Source: an uncultured Halomonas sp.
GTDB lineage: Bacteria; Pseudomonadota; Gammaproteobacteria; Pseudomonadales; Halomonadaceae
Length of the DNA: 64,000 nt
Assembly: GCF_947490095.1 (NCBI RefSeq)
Contig: NZ_CANLFS010000001.1
Location: 62,001-126,000 of the forward strand
Reading direction: 5' to 3'
The stretch's first letter is position 1, and every line of letters starts with the position of its first letter. This document shows positions 40,218-49,479 of this stretch, in pieces. Position numbers and translations under genes: made by a program. The notes under the pieces were generated by a model. That model was given only the letters and a program-made list of their open reading frames with translations. It did not search any database and was not told the DNA's origin.

Positions 40218-42274
40218 CAAGGTGCTCCTTTGCCGACGCCGGCTGTCAAAGGCTGCGGGAAATGAACCGGCGCGTCGATCACAGCGGCCCCGGTCGACAT
40301 TGTCTTGCCTAATCGCCCGCTGCCCAGGGCTCCGCCGCCGACCGAGCCAAGAATCGTATCGACGCCGATCGTAGACTGGCTGCCTATGCGTATTCCGGGT
40401 TCGATCAGCCGAAGCTGATAGCGGGTGTGGGCGGGAACCGAGGCTGTGATCAAGCGTTCCAGCACCGCCCGATCATCATCGCTCATCGCTAAATAGGCGG
40501 GCAGGACAATCGTGAAGCTGTGTGCGGACGGGTCGGGATCCAGCGCCACCCCGCCAATCATGACGGGAGTGTCCTCCGGCAACCGGAAATGCTCGATCAC
40601 TTGCGGCAGCGGGTCGCTCAACCCGCTATGCCACTGCAGGATACGCTTCAGTCCGGCCACAGTGCCGCGTTGGCGGAAATAAGAGATCGCCTGGGCAATC
40701 ATCTGGCGACGGGTGGCTTCCGGCCAGGCGGCAAGAAACTCGAGATCGAACCAGCTGCCCAGCCATGCCAGGAACTCTTGCGGCACGACGCGCGGGTCGA
40801 AAAACTCGACCATGCTGCGATGGCGGGCGATGATTTCGGCGAAAACCGTGTCGAAATAGCCAAGAAAGCGGTCAAGAAAATGCGCACTTTCGGGATCGTC
40901 ATGAAAGGGCACCGGCAAATGGCGCAGGGAGCTTCGCCGCGGGCCATAAACATCGATCCTGCGGATCAGCGGAGAGGTCGTGCCATCCCCCGAAAGCTCG
41001 ACTTTCAGCCACAGGAAGCGCCCCGGCCCGCTTTGCACCAGCACTTCCGGCAGATCGCCCGGAAGCAGCACCAGCGGTCGCGACCAGCGATCATCCGGGA
41101 CCGCCTCGAGACGATCGAATGGCACCTCAACCTCGCTGGTCAGGGTCGAGAGAACGACCCTTGCATTGGCTGGCAGGTCGATATCAAAAGCGAGGCGGCC
41201 CCACTGAAAGCCGGTTCGTTCGCTATCCAGTGCGGTGGTGGTAAACCTGCCCGCCCGTGGCACCTCGATACGGCGCGGCACCGCCAGAAGCGGCCGTGTG
41301 CTGCCCTGATGACGCCCCGTGGTATCCAGTGCAATACCATGAAAGAGTATCGGATCACGTCCCGGCATGTCCGGGTCCTGCCAGCCGAGTACCCCACCCC
41401 CTTGACGCCTCAACGGCGGCACCGCCAGATCCATCGCGCTTTCGACGCTGCTGACCTCGAACCCTCTTGCGTCCAGTGACACCAGCCGCCCGCCGTCGAG
41501 CACGTGGATGACTGCCCCCGCCGCCGGGATCGGCTCGCACCCGGTTTCGCAGCCCTCGCAACTCGGCGTTGCCGCCGCCAGCGCTATCGGCTGGCGCAAG
41601 GCGACGCCTGGGAAACGCTCATCATGCCGCCAGAGCCGGTCATAGCGGCGAATCGCGCCGGGACCGGTCAATGCCAGATAAAGATTGCCATGCCCGTCAA
41701 AGGCAATTGCTTCGGGGGTGCCGGCATCTACCTTGATCACCCGGCGCAGCCGCGCCGAGGGAAAGGCCAACACCAGAACCCGCCGTGCGCCGCGGTCTAC
41801 AATCGCCAGATCGCCACGCGGCGAGATCGCCACATCCACCGGTTCAACCAGCGTATAGGGGTCGCTGACAAGCGCAGGATCATTGCTGTTGCATGGGCCG
41901 TCATCGGGCATGGGCAGAGGACGGGGCGGCCAAAGCGGCACGAAAGGCCAAAGCGGATCCGCCTCGGTCGGGCGCTCAGAGCCTGTGGCACCGGCCAGCG
42001 CGACCAGGATCACTCGCCGCTCGGGGTCGGCCAGAAATATCCGTCCCTCGCCCGAGATCGCCACCCCCCTGGGCAGCGTCCAGCCACCAAAACTGCCGAA
42101 GGGTTCAGCCAGCGGAATCGCGCTGTGCCCGGCGATCGCCAGCGCTAGCGGGCGGTCGTCATAAGGCACTCCCGGGCGGCTGGCTCGGGGACCCAGGGGC
42201 CAGCCAAGCCGCGCCGACAGCCTGAGGAATGGCGCTACCGTATCCTTGACAAGCCGAGGTGTCAGCTTATTCAT
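40217..42274 (-). CDS. eCIS baseplate/tail protein I-like with N-terminal propeller (Pvc12-like)
   Basis: 685 residues. The N-terminal 400 residues contain repeated beta-strand units such as [20 protein letters not shown] and [19 protein letters not shown], an NHL-like propeller. The C-terminal part carries the phage tail protein I-type block [33 protein letters not shown] and [15 protein letters not shown] (about 460-570), which places it in the baseplate wedge. The ATG at 42274 overlaps the baseplate J gene by eight bases. Its position between J and the fibre matches pvc12. Confidence 0.83.
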   Translation of the reverse strand: MNKLTPRLVKDTVAPFLRLSARLGWPLGPRASRPGVPYDDRPLALAIAGHSAIPLAEPFGSFGGWTLPRGVAISGEGRIFLADPERRVILVALAGATGSERPTEADPLWPFVPLWPPRPLPMPDDGPCNSNDPALVSDPYTLVEPVDVAISPRGDLAIVDRGARRVLVLAFPSARLRRVIKVDAGTPEAIAFDGHGNLYLALTGPGAIRRYDRLWRHDERFPGVALRQPIALAAATPSCEGCETGCEPIPAAGAVIHVLDGGRLVSLDARGFEVSSVESAMDLAVPPLRRQGGGVLGWQDPDMPGRDPILFHGIALDTTGRHQGSTRPLLAVPRRIEVPRAGRFTTTALDSERTGFQWGRLAFDIDLPANARVVLSTLTSEVEVPFDRLEAVPDDRWSRPLVLLPGDLPEVLVQSGPGRFLWLKVELSGDGTTSPLIRRIDVYGPRRSSLRHLPVPFHDDPESAHFLDRFLGYFDTVFAEIIARHRSMVEFFDPRVVPQEFLAWLGSWFDLEFLAAWPEATRRQMIAQAISYFRQRGTVAGLKRILQWHSGLSDPLPQVIEHFRLPEDTPVMIGGVALDPDPSAHSFTIVLPAYLAMSDDDRAVLERLITASVPAHTRYQLRLIEPGIRIGSQSTIGVDTILGSVGGGALGSGRLGKTMSTGAAVIDAPVHFPQPLTAGVGKGAP

Positions 42275-44672
42275 AGGCCGCCTGCAGGTCGATGACATCA
42301 CGACTCAACGCCGGCAGATGGCCTTCGGGAATCCTGGCCAAGCCCGCCAGCGCATCGCCCGAAACTCCGCCAATCTCGACTGCCAGACGTGCGGCATGGC
42401 GCACACCCGGCACCGCCAGCATCCGCTCGTAAAGATCGCCGTAATAAATATCCGCCCCGAATGGCCAACCCAGGCCATCCCCGCCGCCGCTGAAAGGGCT
42501 GAGAAATTCGCTCAGAGCATCCGCCACCGCCAGCGTCACGCTGCCGAGGTCTTGATCTTTGCTGACCGTCAGCCGCGCCTGCAACGTGCTGACCCGCGCG
42601 TAGCGTGGACCGATGATATGCAGTTCGGTGGTGATCAAGCGTCGCGGCTCGAGCCAGCGGCAGATTGCGCGCTTTTGTTCCTCATCGGGCTGTGGCGTCA
42701 GCTGATCCAGTTTTGGCAGCACCAGCAGCGTTACCGCGCCGTCTTTTTCAATCAGCTCATCGTCGTCATTCACCGAACAGCGTGGCAAGGCGAATGCGCG
42801 GTGCAGCGCTACCCCCGGGGTACGCATGGCCAGATCGGCAAAGTCATCGGCGCTGACCGCGCGATCGCGTGACCGCAGATCGTGGGGCGCACGCAACTTG
42901 ACCGCATCCAGCGGCTCGGCGTCCGAACCATCATGAGCGGCGCGCCGGTTGGTCACGCCTTTCACGTATCGAAGGCCCCCTTTCAGCTTGCTGACCAGCT
43001 CGGCTGCCGCGTTTCCCACCTCGCCGCCGCCAACCCGATAGCGCACCGCCGTCACTGTTGATCCGGCCACCGGGATACGCCCGCGCCGACCGTCACCCAG
43101 GCGGATCTCGCCCGTCGCCGGATCCAGCACATAATGGGGATCTTCGGGTCCCGAGACATAAAAGTCATTGACCCGGCTCCACTCCGGCGCCTGGCCGTTC
43201 TCGATTATTTCAAGCTCCAGATCCGGCAGTCCGGTTGCCGGATCGATAAGCACCGGGACCTTGGGCAGGTTAAAGACCTGCCCCGGACGCCCGTTCGAGC
43301 GTCCAAGCGGGTCATCGAGCCGTGTCGAGGCCTGCGTCGCGGGTACCGTATTCAGATACAGGCCGCGCAGCGTCGATGGCGGTGCCGCCCCCGTCGGAAC
43401 AGCGTTCAGCTGCGCACGCAGCCAGTAAAGCGGTAGATACCCTTTGTCGTTCTGCGGCAACGCGACGGAAAACGCTTCGTTGACCTTGATCCAGTCGGCC
43501 AGCTGCAACCTTGTAGGGTCAAGATCGAAAGGCGTCGCACCCGCGGTCGAGGGCGGCGTCTCGATCAGATCGGCGATCGCATCCGTTTGCTCGTCACAGG
43601 CCGCAAGTTCGTCCACTTCAGACGCGGTTGCTCCCATCTGTGCCCAGAAGGGTCCAAGCCCCCCGACGATATCGAGCGTGTTGCTCCTCAGCTGGTCGAC
43701 GAGCTCCTGCCTGGTCCGCGGCGGGCGCACCCCGCCGAAGCTGGACCAGAAGTCTGCCGATAGCTTCATCGGGTCAAGTGCGGTGACCGATGGCGGCATC
43801 TCGAAAACCAGATGACCCGAGCCGCTTAGCGCCCGGCTAGTGTCCTCGCTGAGAGAAAGGCGTGTCCAGCCGTCGGTGGCGAAATCGTCATCGAAAAGCC
43901 CCGGCTCGTCACCGGTGCCGGTAAATACATCCCAACGGATATGATCAAGCGGTGTACCGCTCGTGCCGGGCGGGGTGCAAAAAGTTTCGATGGGACCCTG
44001 GAGCACCGTCGCATCCGGTCCGGCACCCTTGTCGAACACCCGCACCGCATCGATAAAAAGATCAAGTGGCCCGGCCGGAAAACGATCTTCGGAAAAGTCC
44101 TCGGCCTTGTCCTCGCGCCCGGGGCGAAGACGCAGACCAAGGTAAAACGCTCCGGATTGGCCCGACCCGAAGGCAGCGAAGTTATAGGCCCAGGCGGTTT
44201 CGCCCTTTTCGAAGCGGGTGACAAGATCGCGGGCCTGCTCTCCATTGCCGCCCTTGGGCAGGATCAAGGCGCCGACGGTCGCGTCAAGGGCAGTCAGTGT
44301 GCGGTCGGTTTCAAACACAAGGTCCGAAGGCGCGTCAGGATCATCCACCGCAACCTTGGTCAGCCGCGGGATGTTGACCGTGACCTGCGGTGGTTCCTTG
44401 AGGGTGAATGCCAGCTCGGTCAGCGCGGGGTGCGCCGGCTCGGGCACGATGCCGAGAAGGTCGAGAAACTTCAGATAGTTGAGGTCAGGAACCCGGTTCA
44501 ACTCGTAAAGGATCGTTTCGGTCATCCAGGCGTGAAGCTGAACCAGCGCCATCCCCGGATCGCTGTCGTTGAAATTCACCCATTCCGGCGTATAACGCGG
44601 TAAGCGGGCCTTGGCCTCGTCCATGAGGTCCTTGAAGGTGCGACTGTCCAGCGGCGGCGGCGTAAGTGGCAT
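42267..44672 (-). CDS. eCIS baseplate J-like protein (Pvc11-like)
   Basis: 801 residues, a wedge component of the baseplate that couples the fibres to sheath contraction. The N-terminus FKDLMDEAKARLPRYTPEWV followed by DSDPGMALVQLHAWMTETIL is diagnostic of the baseplate J/gp47-like family. DLAMRTPGVALHRAFALPR is the conserved central J segment near residue 615. A long insert lies in between. The ATG at 44672 has AAGGAG eight bases upstream; the longer frame reaches into the gp25 gene. It follows gp25, as in PVC clusters. Confidence 0.9.
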   Translation of the reverse strand: MPLTPPPLDSRTFKDLMDEAKARLPRYTPEWVNFNDSDPGMALVQLHAWMTETILYELNRVPDLNYLKFLDLLGIVPEPAHPALTELAFTLKEPPQVTVNIPRLTKVAVDDPDAPSDLVFETDRTLTALDATVGALILPKGGNGEQARDLVTRFEKGETAWAYNFAAFGSGQSGAFYLGLRLRPGREDKAEDFSEDRFPAGPLDLFIDAVRVFDKGAGPDATVLQGPIETFCTPPGTSGTPLDHIRWDVFTGTGDEPGLFDDDFATDGWTRLSLSEDTSRALSGSGHLVFEMPPSVTALDPMKLSADFWSSFGGVRPPRTRQELVDQLRSNTLDIVGGLGPFWAQMGATASEVDELAACDEQTDAIADLIETPPSTAGATPFDLDPTRLQLADWIKVNEAFSVALPQNDKGYLPLYWLRAQLNAVPTGAAPPSTLRGLYLNTVPATQASTRLDDPLGRSNGRPGQVFNLPKVPVLIDPATGLPDLELEIIENGQAPEWSRVNDFYVSGPEDPHYVLDPATGEIRLGDGRRGRIPVAGSTVTAVRYRVGGGEVGNAAAELVSKLKGGLRYVKGVTNRRAAHDGSDAEPLDAVKLRAPHDLRSRDRAVSADDFADLAMRTPGVALHRAFALPRCSVNDDDELIEKDGAVTLLVLPKLDQLTPQPDEEQKRAICRWLEPRRLITTELHIIGPRYARVSTLQARLTVSKDQDLGSVTLAVADALSEFLSPFSGGGDGLGWPFGADIYYGDLYERMLAVPGVRHAARLAVEIGGVSGDALAGLARIPEGHLPALSRDVIDLQAAYE

Positions 44673-44682
44673 CCTAAGCTCC

Positions 44683-45081
44683 TTATTCAAGACCCTCGAG
44701 CAGATAGAAGGGGTAAACGATATTTTGTGCCGCATTATTGGAACGAACGCGGTAATCCACAGAAAGCAGCAGCGTGTTGGCCGCATCCGGCGGCGAGGCG
44801 GCGGTGACCTTGAGCACATCAATCCGCGGCTCCCAGCGGACCAACGCCTGACGCACCTCGTCCATAATTACGGCACGAGTCGCGGGATTGTTGGGGGAAA
44901 AGACATGGTCATGGATGCCGCAGCCAAAAGTGGGCTGCATGATCCGCGACCGCTTGGGCGTGGCAAGAATGAGCCACAGCGCTTCGCGGATCGACGCCTC
45001 GCCCGCGGACCAGTCCAGCCCGCCGCTGGCATTGACGCGGATCGGAAACTTCCAGCCTTTACCCAGGAATGCTTCGCCCAT
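44683..45081 (-). CDS. eCIS gp25/GPW baseplate protein (Pvc9-like)
   Basis: 132 residues of the gp25 family, a baseplate wedge part that nucleates the sheath. Typical features: GWKFPIRVNASGGLDWSAG at the N-terminus, the helix EASIREALWLILATPKRSR, then the EPR-like motif region RWEPRIDVLKV. The ATG at 45081 comes four bases after the PAAR-like stop. Confidence 0.92.
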   Translation of the reverse strand: MGEAFLGKGWKFPIRVNASGGLDWSAGEASIREALWLILATPKRSRIMQPTFGCGIHDHVFSPNNPATRAVIMDEVRQALVRWEPRIDVLKVTAASPPDAANTLLLSVDYRVRSNNAAQNIVYPFYLLEGLE

Positions 45082-45084
45082 GAC

Positions 45085-45477
45085 TCAGTCCCCCACCAGC
45101 ACTGTCGGAAACCCGGCCATGACGAATCCTTGGGCGTTGTCATTATTCTGACAGGTCTGGTCAAGCTGGCGAACAATGCCCTTGCCATTGGCCTTCACCG
45201 TGGCGGAAAACTCGCTGAAGGTGCATTTTTGATTAAACGTCCCGGATGTGATGCCGCCCGCTGTGCCTGCTTCGCCGCCGGTCGAGGTCTTGATATAGCT
45301 GGTCTCGGTGATCACGGCCTTGCCGCCGGCCTTGACGTCCGGCGACGCCTCCTGTGCCTCCGAAAGCTGGGCGATGTTGGGATAGGGTAACGCTATTGGC
45401 CCGGATGGCGTTGGGGTCTTGAGCATATCCGGAAAGGCCATGCAGATGCCCTCGGTATGCGCGATGGGCTTGCTCAT
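45085..45477 (-). CDS. PAAR-like DUF4150 spike-tip protein
   Basis: 130 residues of the DUF4150 family, PAAR-like proteins that cap the spike. Family features are CMAFPDMLKTPTPSGPIALP and YPNIAQ near the start, and the end segment CTFSEFSATVKANGKGIVRQ. The ATG at 45477 has AGGAGG eight bases upstream. DUF4150 together with DUF2169 upstream is characteristic of T6SS effector tips; here the pair occupies the place of the Pvc10 PAAR protein. Confidence 0.88.
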   Translation of the reverse strand: MSKPIAHTEGICMAFPDMLKTPTPSGPIALPYPNIAQLSEAQEASPDVKAGGKAVITETSYIKTSTGGEAGTAGGITSGTFNQKCTFSEFSATVKANGKGIVRQLDQTCQNNDNAQGFVMAGFPTVLVGD

Positions 45478-45478
45478 G

Positions 45479-46435
45479 TCAGAAACCTCCTGCGTGGATC
45501 TGAACCTTGCGATAGCGGTCCATTGGCTCAAGATCGGCGGGCCAGTGGCAGCGCCAGAGAATCACTGCCCAATGTGCGCCCGGATCGACGATCAGCGTGT
45601 CGGGCTGCATCAGCCCGCGATTGACCTTGCGCCAATACGGCGCCTCATCCGGCCCATGCCCGCAATAGACACGTAACCGGATGCCCTGCTCGAGATCAGG
45701 CAGCCGCAGGGCATAATCTGGATCGCCTGTCGTATCGCTTCGCTGATAGATTTCGACAAGCTTCCTAGACGGCAGCCCGGCGCCAGTGCCGGGATCAACG
45801 AAAACACCCGGGCCACGCCGATGCATCGAAGCGAAGGCCGAAAAGTCGTCAGCCTCATCCTGCCGCGACGTCCCCTGCCGCGGTTCAAAGCCAAACAAAT
45901 TGCGGGTCATGTCGGCGTCGGGGCTGTCCGGCAAGGGTGGAGTACGGGTCATCCAGGGTGACCCGTCCACCACGACGGCCCCCTCCCCTGATGCCGAGAT
46001 GAAGCCCAGCACAATAATATCGGCGCGTGACTTGCTCAGCGCGGTATCGGCCTCATAGGTCACATCGATGTCGATCGTCATATCTGGATCGTTATTAATC
46101 TTTTTCAGAGTGAACTCATGCCCGTCAACGGCCAGTACCTGAACCTCCGGGTTTTCGCCCTGGATCACGTAGTCCTCTGGGTTGATGATACGTTTAATAA
46201 TCGGTGGACTTATCTTGCTTGCGGTGAACCGTGCCGTGCTGTGGTCAGCCATTACAATCGCCGACTGCGCGGTATCGGCGATTGCGTCCATTTGCCGGGG
46301 ACTGGCCCCATCCGAAACAAGGCGATAGGCGGCCTTCATCACCACCGCCATGCCCTGGGGGCCGCCTTTCTTGTTCAAGGTGCCCATCAGGGTTGCAGCC
46401 GAGTAGACCGTGGGCTGGGGTGTCTCGATAATCAT
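45479..46435 (-). CDS. DUF2169-family protein (tip adaptor/chaperone-like)
   Basis: 318 residues of DUF2169, a family known from T6SS loci where it acts as an adaptor or chaperone for PAAR-like tips and their effectors. The region MAVVMKAAYRLVSDG and the C-terminal PDTLIVDPGAHWAVILWRCH are visible landmarks. Overlaps the spike gene's stop by one base (TGATG) and ends one base before the PAAR-like gene. No homologue stands at this place in the Photorhabdus PVC layout, making it a distinguishing part of this cluster. Confidence 0.8.
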   Translation of the reverse strand: MIIETPQPTVYSAATLMGTLNKKGGPQGMAVVMKAAYRLVSDGASPRQMDAIADTAQSAIVMADHSTARFTASKISPPIIKRIINPEDYVIQGENPEVQVLAVDGHEFTLKKINNDPDMTIDIDVTYEADTALSKSRADIIVLGFISASGEGAVVVDGSPWMTRTPPLPDSPDADMTRNLFGFEPRQGTSRQDEADDFSAFASMHRRGPGVFVDPGTGAGLPSRKLVEIYQRSDTTGDPDYALRLPDLEQGIRLRVYCGHGPDEAPYWRKVNRGLMQPDTLIVDPGAHWAVILWRCHWPADLEPMDRYRKVQIHAGGF

Positions 46436-46908
46436 CAGTTCAGCTCCACTGTGGCGCCCTTGATCGCGGTCTTTCCGCTGGCCTCAAGAGTGATCTCGCC
46501 GCTGGATTTGATGGTGATACCCTCGGCGTTCATCACGATCCGGTTGCCGTTGGAATCCTCGATCGTGATCCCGCTTTTGTCGCCGTCAACCAGCACGACC
46601 CTGTTCTTGTCCCGCGAGACGATGGACCGCTCGTTCAGTTCAGTTGTCGCCGCACCAACCTCGCCACCGGTCAGGAAACCCAGAATGATCGGTCGCTTCG
46701 CCGCAAACGCCAGTACCGCCAGATCGTCCACTTCGGGGGCGAAGACGGCTCCAACCTCGGGGCCGGCCATCAATGAAGCGACCTGAACCCAGTCGGTGAT
46801 GATGCCGTCAGGCCGGTCCAGCCGCTGCAGTCTGGCCCGCAACCCGCGCTCCGAGATCTCCACCTCGACCACGCGTCCCAGCGCCAACGCAGTTGGAAAA
46901 TCAGCCAT
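46435..46908 (-). CDS. eCIS spike protein, gp5/gpV-like (C-terminal half of Pvc8)
   Basis: 157 residues. An N-terminal OB-fold (about 5-85, ALGRVVEVEISERGLRARLQ, then VGAVFAPEVDDLAVLAFAAK) precedes short repeats (SGITIEDSNGNRIVMNAEGI, TIKSSGEITLEASGK) that form a trimeric beta-helix needle, as in gp5/VgrG. In PVC and Afp this part is fused to the hub; here it is a separate gene. It overlaps the hub gene by eight bases. Confidence 0.88.
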   Translation of the reverse strand: MADFPTALALGRVVEVEISERGLRARLQRLDRPDGIITDWVQVASLMAGPEVGAVFAPEVDDLAVLAFAAKRPIILGFLTGGEVGAATTELNERSIVSRDKNRVVLVDGDKSGITIEDSNGNRIVMNAEGITIKSSGEITLEASGKTAIKGATVELN

Positions 46909-48079
46909 CCAGCACCTCCTTGCGGCATTGAAACGCGGTGGTATAGCCGCTCTCCCCGATGGCGTGGGTGGTCTGCGTCAAACGATAGACGCCGTCGAAT
47001 CGCGCTCCCATGCCCGCCATTGTGATGACCTTACCGGCACGCAGTGTCGGCAAGCCGATCGCCATACCTGACCCGGTGATCAGGGTCGCGGCAAGCTCCC
47101 TCAACCGCGCAAGCGCCGCGCGCTCGGCATCCTCTGTCGTCTCGACCCCATCGGGCTTGATCACCTCGCGACCGCTAAATGCGGTTCCGCTATCCGCCGC
47201 CCCGGTGGGCCCCAGGGCGCTCGGCGACAGCTCGACATCGGCCCAGGTCTTTGTCACCTCGACGTGCTGCTCGGCTCCGCTTGCGTTGGGATCGCCACCG
47301 CGACAGACGACTTCAGACACCTGATTGGCCGCCGACAGCGCCGGTGTGAAGGAAATCAACGTGCGCCCCCAGACGAAGTCCGCGACCGGTCCGTCATTGC
47401 TCTGGCTGGGCCTGGCCAGATAAAGCACCGGGTCCTCGCCTGCCTCCTCGGCCGGCTCGGTCATGAGGCTCAGCCCATATTGTTCGGCACGCGCGGCGAT
47501 CTCGTCATAAAGTACGCCTTCGACTTCGACGTTTTCCTCGGCCTCGCCTTCGGCCTCAAGCGTTGCCCAGCGTACGAAGACGCCATTTTCGCCGCAGATC
47601 CTGTTCACGATGTCCTTGGGGGTGCCGTCATAGTTGCCTTCGATCCGAATTGTCTGCAATTTACGCAGGAAAGCATTCAGTGCCCGGACGCGGCAGGTCG
47701 GCGCCCCCGAAGTTGGGAACGAAGGCGCCAGCGACACGACTTCGCCCTCCATGATCAGCGGCAGCTCGCCATCTTCAAGATAACCGAGATAAAGCGTGAC
47801 CTTCGCTCCCGGTTCGAAGTTGGGAACCTCGGGGCCGCCTTCATAAAGCCTGTAGGGCTGGCCGCTTGCGTCCCAGGGGCTGGAATAGCGCGGCCGTAGC
47901 GCCACCGCGTCCCAGTCGTGGAGCACGAATTCGAAACTATCGATATTGGCAAGATCATCGGTGAACGAGACCTCAAGCACGTCTGAAATCACCTCGCGAC
48001 CGGTATCCTGACCGTTCAGCTCGATGCGAAAGGCCGGCGTCAGAAACGCGCGGCCCGTGATAAAGGACTCGGCGTTCAT
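46901..48079 (-). CDS. eCIS hub protein, gp27/GPD-like (N-terminal half of Pvc8)
   Basis: 392 residues of the late-control-D family, forming the trimeric hub that connects tube to spike. Landmarks: PAFRIELNGQDTGREVISDV at the N-terminus, GTPKDIVNRICGENGVFVRW in the middle, and MGARFDGVYRLTQTTHAIGE near the end. The ATG at 48079 overlaps the LysM gene's stop as ATGA. The 90 bases of longer frame inside the LysM gene are not needed. Confidence 0.88.
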   Translation of the reverse strand: MNAESFITGRAFLTPAFRIELNGQDTGREVISDVLEVSFTDDLANIDSFEFVLHDWDAVALRPRYSSPWDASGQPYRLYEGGPEVPNFEPGAKVTLYLGYLEDGELPLIMEGEVVSLAPSFPTSGAPTCRVRALNAFLRKLQTIRIEGNYDGTPKDIVNRICGENGVFVRWATLEAEGEAEENVEVEGVLYDEIAARAEQYGLSLMTEPAEEAGEDPVLYLARPSQSNDGPVADFVWGRTLISFTPALSAANQVSEVVCRGGDPNASGAEQHVEVTKTWADVELSPSALGPTGAADSGTAFSGREVIKPDGVETTEDAERAALARLRELAATLITGSGMAIGLPTLRAGKVITMAGMGARFDGVYRLTQTTHAIGESGYTTAFQCRKEVLDG

Positions 48080-48765
48080 GTCGTCACCAGCGGCGGCAGT
48101 TCCAGCCGGTCGCCCGGCGTCAGATCGCGGACGTTCGAGAGCTTGTTGTGCTCGGCGATTACCCGCCACTGAGTCGAGTCATTATAAAAGTCATGGGCGA
48201 TCAGGGGCAGCGTCTCGCCTTCGACCACGACGTGGATGCGGGTATACTCTGCTCGAAAGTTGACCGCACTCACTTGCTCGGCCACCGTGGCGTACTGTTT
48301 CAGCGCCAGCGTGACTGTTGCCCGCAGCGGCTTGCCGTCGGGACTGAACAACGTAAAGCGTCGCGCCACCGACAGCACGATCGCCGTGAAGGTGTCACCC
48401 GCCGCTTCGGTTGCCCCCATTGTAGTGCCGGGAAAATCATCTCCCCACGACACCTTGACCAATGGCGGTGCGTGCAAACTTCCCTCTATCTGCACAAGTT
48501 TATGAAACGCCTCGACTTGAGATGTCACCGCGACTGCGGCCGGGCCGGTGCCGTCCTGGGTCGAGTCAAAGAACAGCTCCAGACTCAAGGTTTCGGCGTC
48601 GCCGCGGACGAACTGCAGCAATGGCTGCTCGAGTCCCGGTATGGCCACCTCGGCAAATTGCGAGGCTTTGGAAAAAGCTAACTCAGAGGGCGCGTAATCC
48701 AGCAGCATCGGCGCGCCAATCCGATTGCCCTGCAAGTCCACCCTCTGGAACATGAGCTGGTGCAT
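48076..48765 (-). CDS. eCIS LysM-containing baseplate protein (Pvc7-like)
   Basis: 229 residues. The N-terminal domain (FQRVDLQGNRIGAPMLLDYA, then SLELFFDSTQ) resembles phage gp53/GpU-like hub adaptors. A C-terminal LysM (about 180-225, VVVEGETLPLIAHDFYNDST, ITPGDRL-type end) mirrors the Pvc7/Afp7 design. It lies between DUF5908 and the hub gene, as pvc7 does. Confidence 0.9.
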   Translation of the reverse strand: MHQLMFQRVDLQGNRIGAPMLLDYAPSELAFSKASQFAEVAIPGLEQPLLQFVRGDAETLSLELFFDSTQDGTGPAAVAVTSQVEAFHKLVQIEGSLHAPPLVKVSWGDDFPGTTMGATEAAGDTFTAIVLSVARRFTLFSPDGKPLRATVTLALKQYATVAEQVSAVNFRAEYTRIHVVVEGETLPLIAHDFYNDSTQWRVIAEHNKLSNVRDLTPGDRLELPPLVTT

Positions 48766-48768
48766 TGC

Positions 48769-48951
48769 TTAACGCCTCGTCTCGGCGCGACCGGGGTTGC
48801 GATCATGCTCGCGGCGGGATTGTTCAAGCTCTTCCCTCGCCAGCTCTTCCTTCACCATCCGCACGATCCGCGCCAGGAACCTGGGGTCGTTCAAAAGCTT
48901 GGGGTCTGTCGCCGTGACCTGGGTTTCGACCCTTCCAATATGAACATCCAT
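48769..48951 (-). CDS. DUF5908 small eCIS protein (Pvc6-like)
   Basis: 60 residues, strongly charged in the second half (FLARIVRMVKEELAREELEQ). The start MDVHIGRVETQV fits DUF5908, a tiny protein found almost only in eCIS loci between tube 2 and the LysM protein. Its position here, three bases upstream of the LysM gene, is the canonical one. The role is unknown. Confidence 0.83.
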   Translation of the reverse strand: MDVHIGRVETQVTATDPKLLNDPRFLARIVRMVKEELAREELEQSRREHDRNPGRAETRR

Positions 48952-48963
48952 CCCCGCCTCCTA

Positions 48964-49479
48964 TCATTCGATTTCGCCAGCCAGCGCATCGAGTCCCTTG
49001 CCGGGGCTGAGCGTGAGTTCCAGCTTTTCGTGGGCAATCTCCAGCTTCTCCACCGCCGTGGCCGAGCTTGTCGCGTTCAGCGCCGGACCGGACCATTTCA
49101 CCGGAATCCCGTTTTCAAAGGTCCAGGCCTTGATGGGAACGCGCATTTCATTGGCAAGGAATATCAATCCGTTGCGCCGTTTGCCTTCGCCCTTCAGAAA
49201 GCCCTCGTGCCAGAGGTAAAGATCTTCCGAGAACCCCATGCCGCGCGATAGCGTGATGTTCGGGTAGGCGGCGCGGCTTGGAAAGCGGAAGACCCGGTCA
49301 TTGATCCCGCCCGCACTGTATTCCTGAATCTGGATCTCGCTCTCCAACCCCGCCGCTTCGGAAAAACCGCCCAGAACGAACGCGGAGGACATTGAGGCAG
49401 CCGCCTTCAAAGGGTTGTCAGGGTCTTCGATCAACGCGATGTAGAAATTAAAACTGGGAAGCGGATCATGCCGTCTCAT
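48964..49479 (-). CDS. eCIS inner tube protein 2 (Pvc5-like)
   Basis: 171 residues of the gp19-like tube family. NFYIALIEDPDNP, GGFSEAAGLESEIQIQEYSA and LSRGMGFSEDLYLWHEGFLK correspond to strands and loop of tube protomers. Longer than tube 1, as Pvc5 is longer than Pvc1; it probably forms the tube's initiating layer on the baseplate. The start overlaps the sheath 2 stop by one base. Confidence 0.9.
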   Translation of the reverse strand: MRRHDPLPSFNFYIALIEDPDNPLKAAASMSSAFVLGGFSEAAGLESEIQIQEYSAGGINDRVFRFPSRAAYPNITLSRGMGFSEDLYLWHEGFLKGEGKRRNGLIFLANEMRVPIKAWTFENGIPVKWSGPALNATSSATAVEKLEIAHEKLELTLSPGKGLDALAGEIE

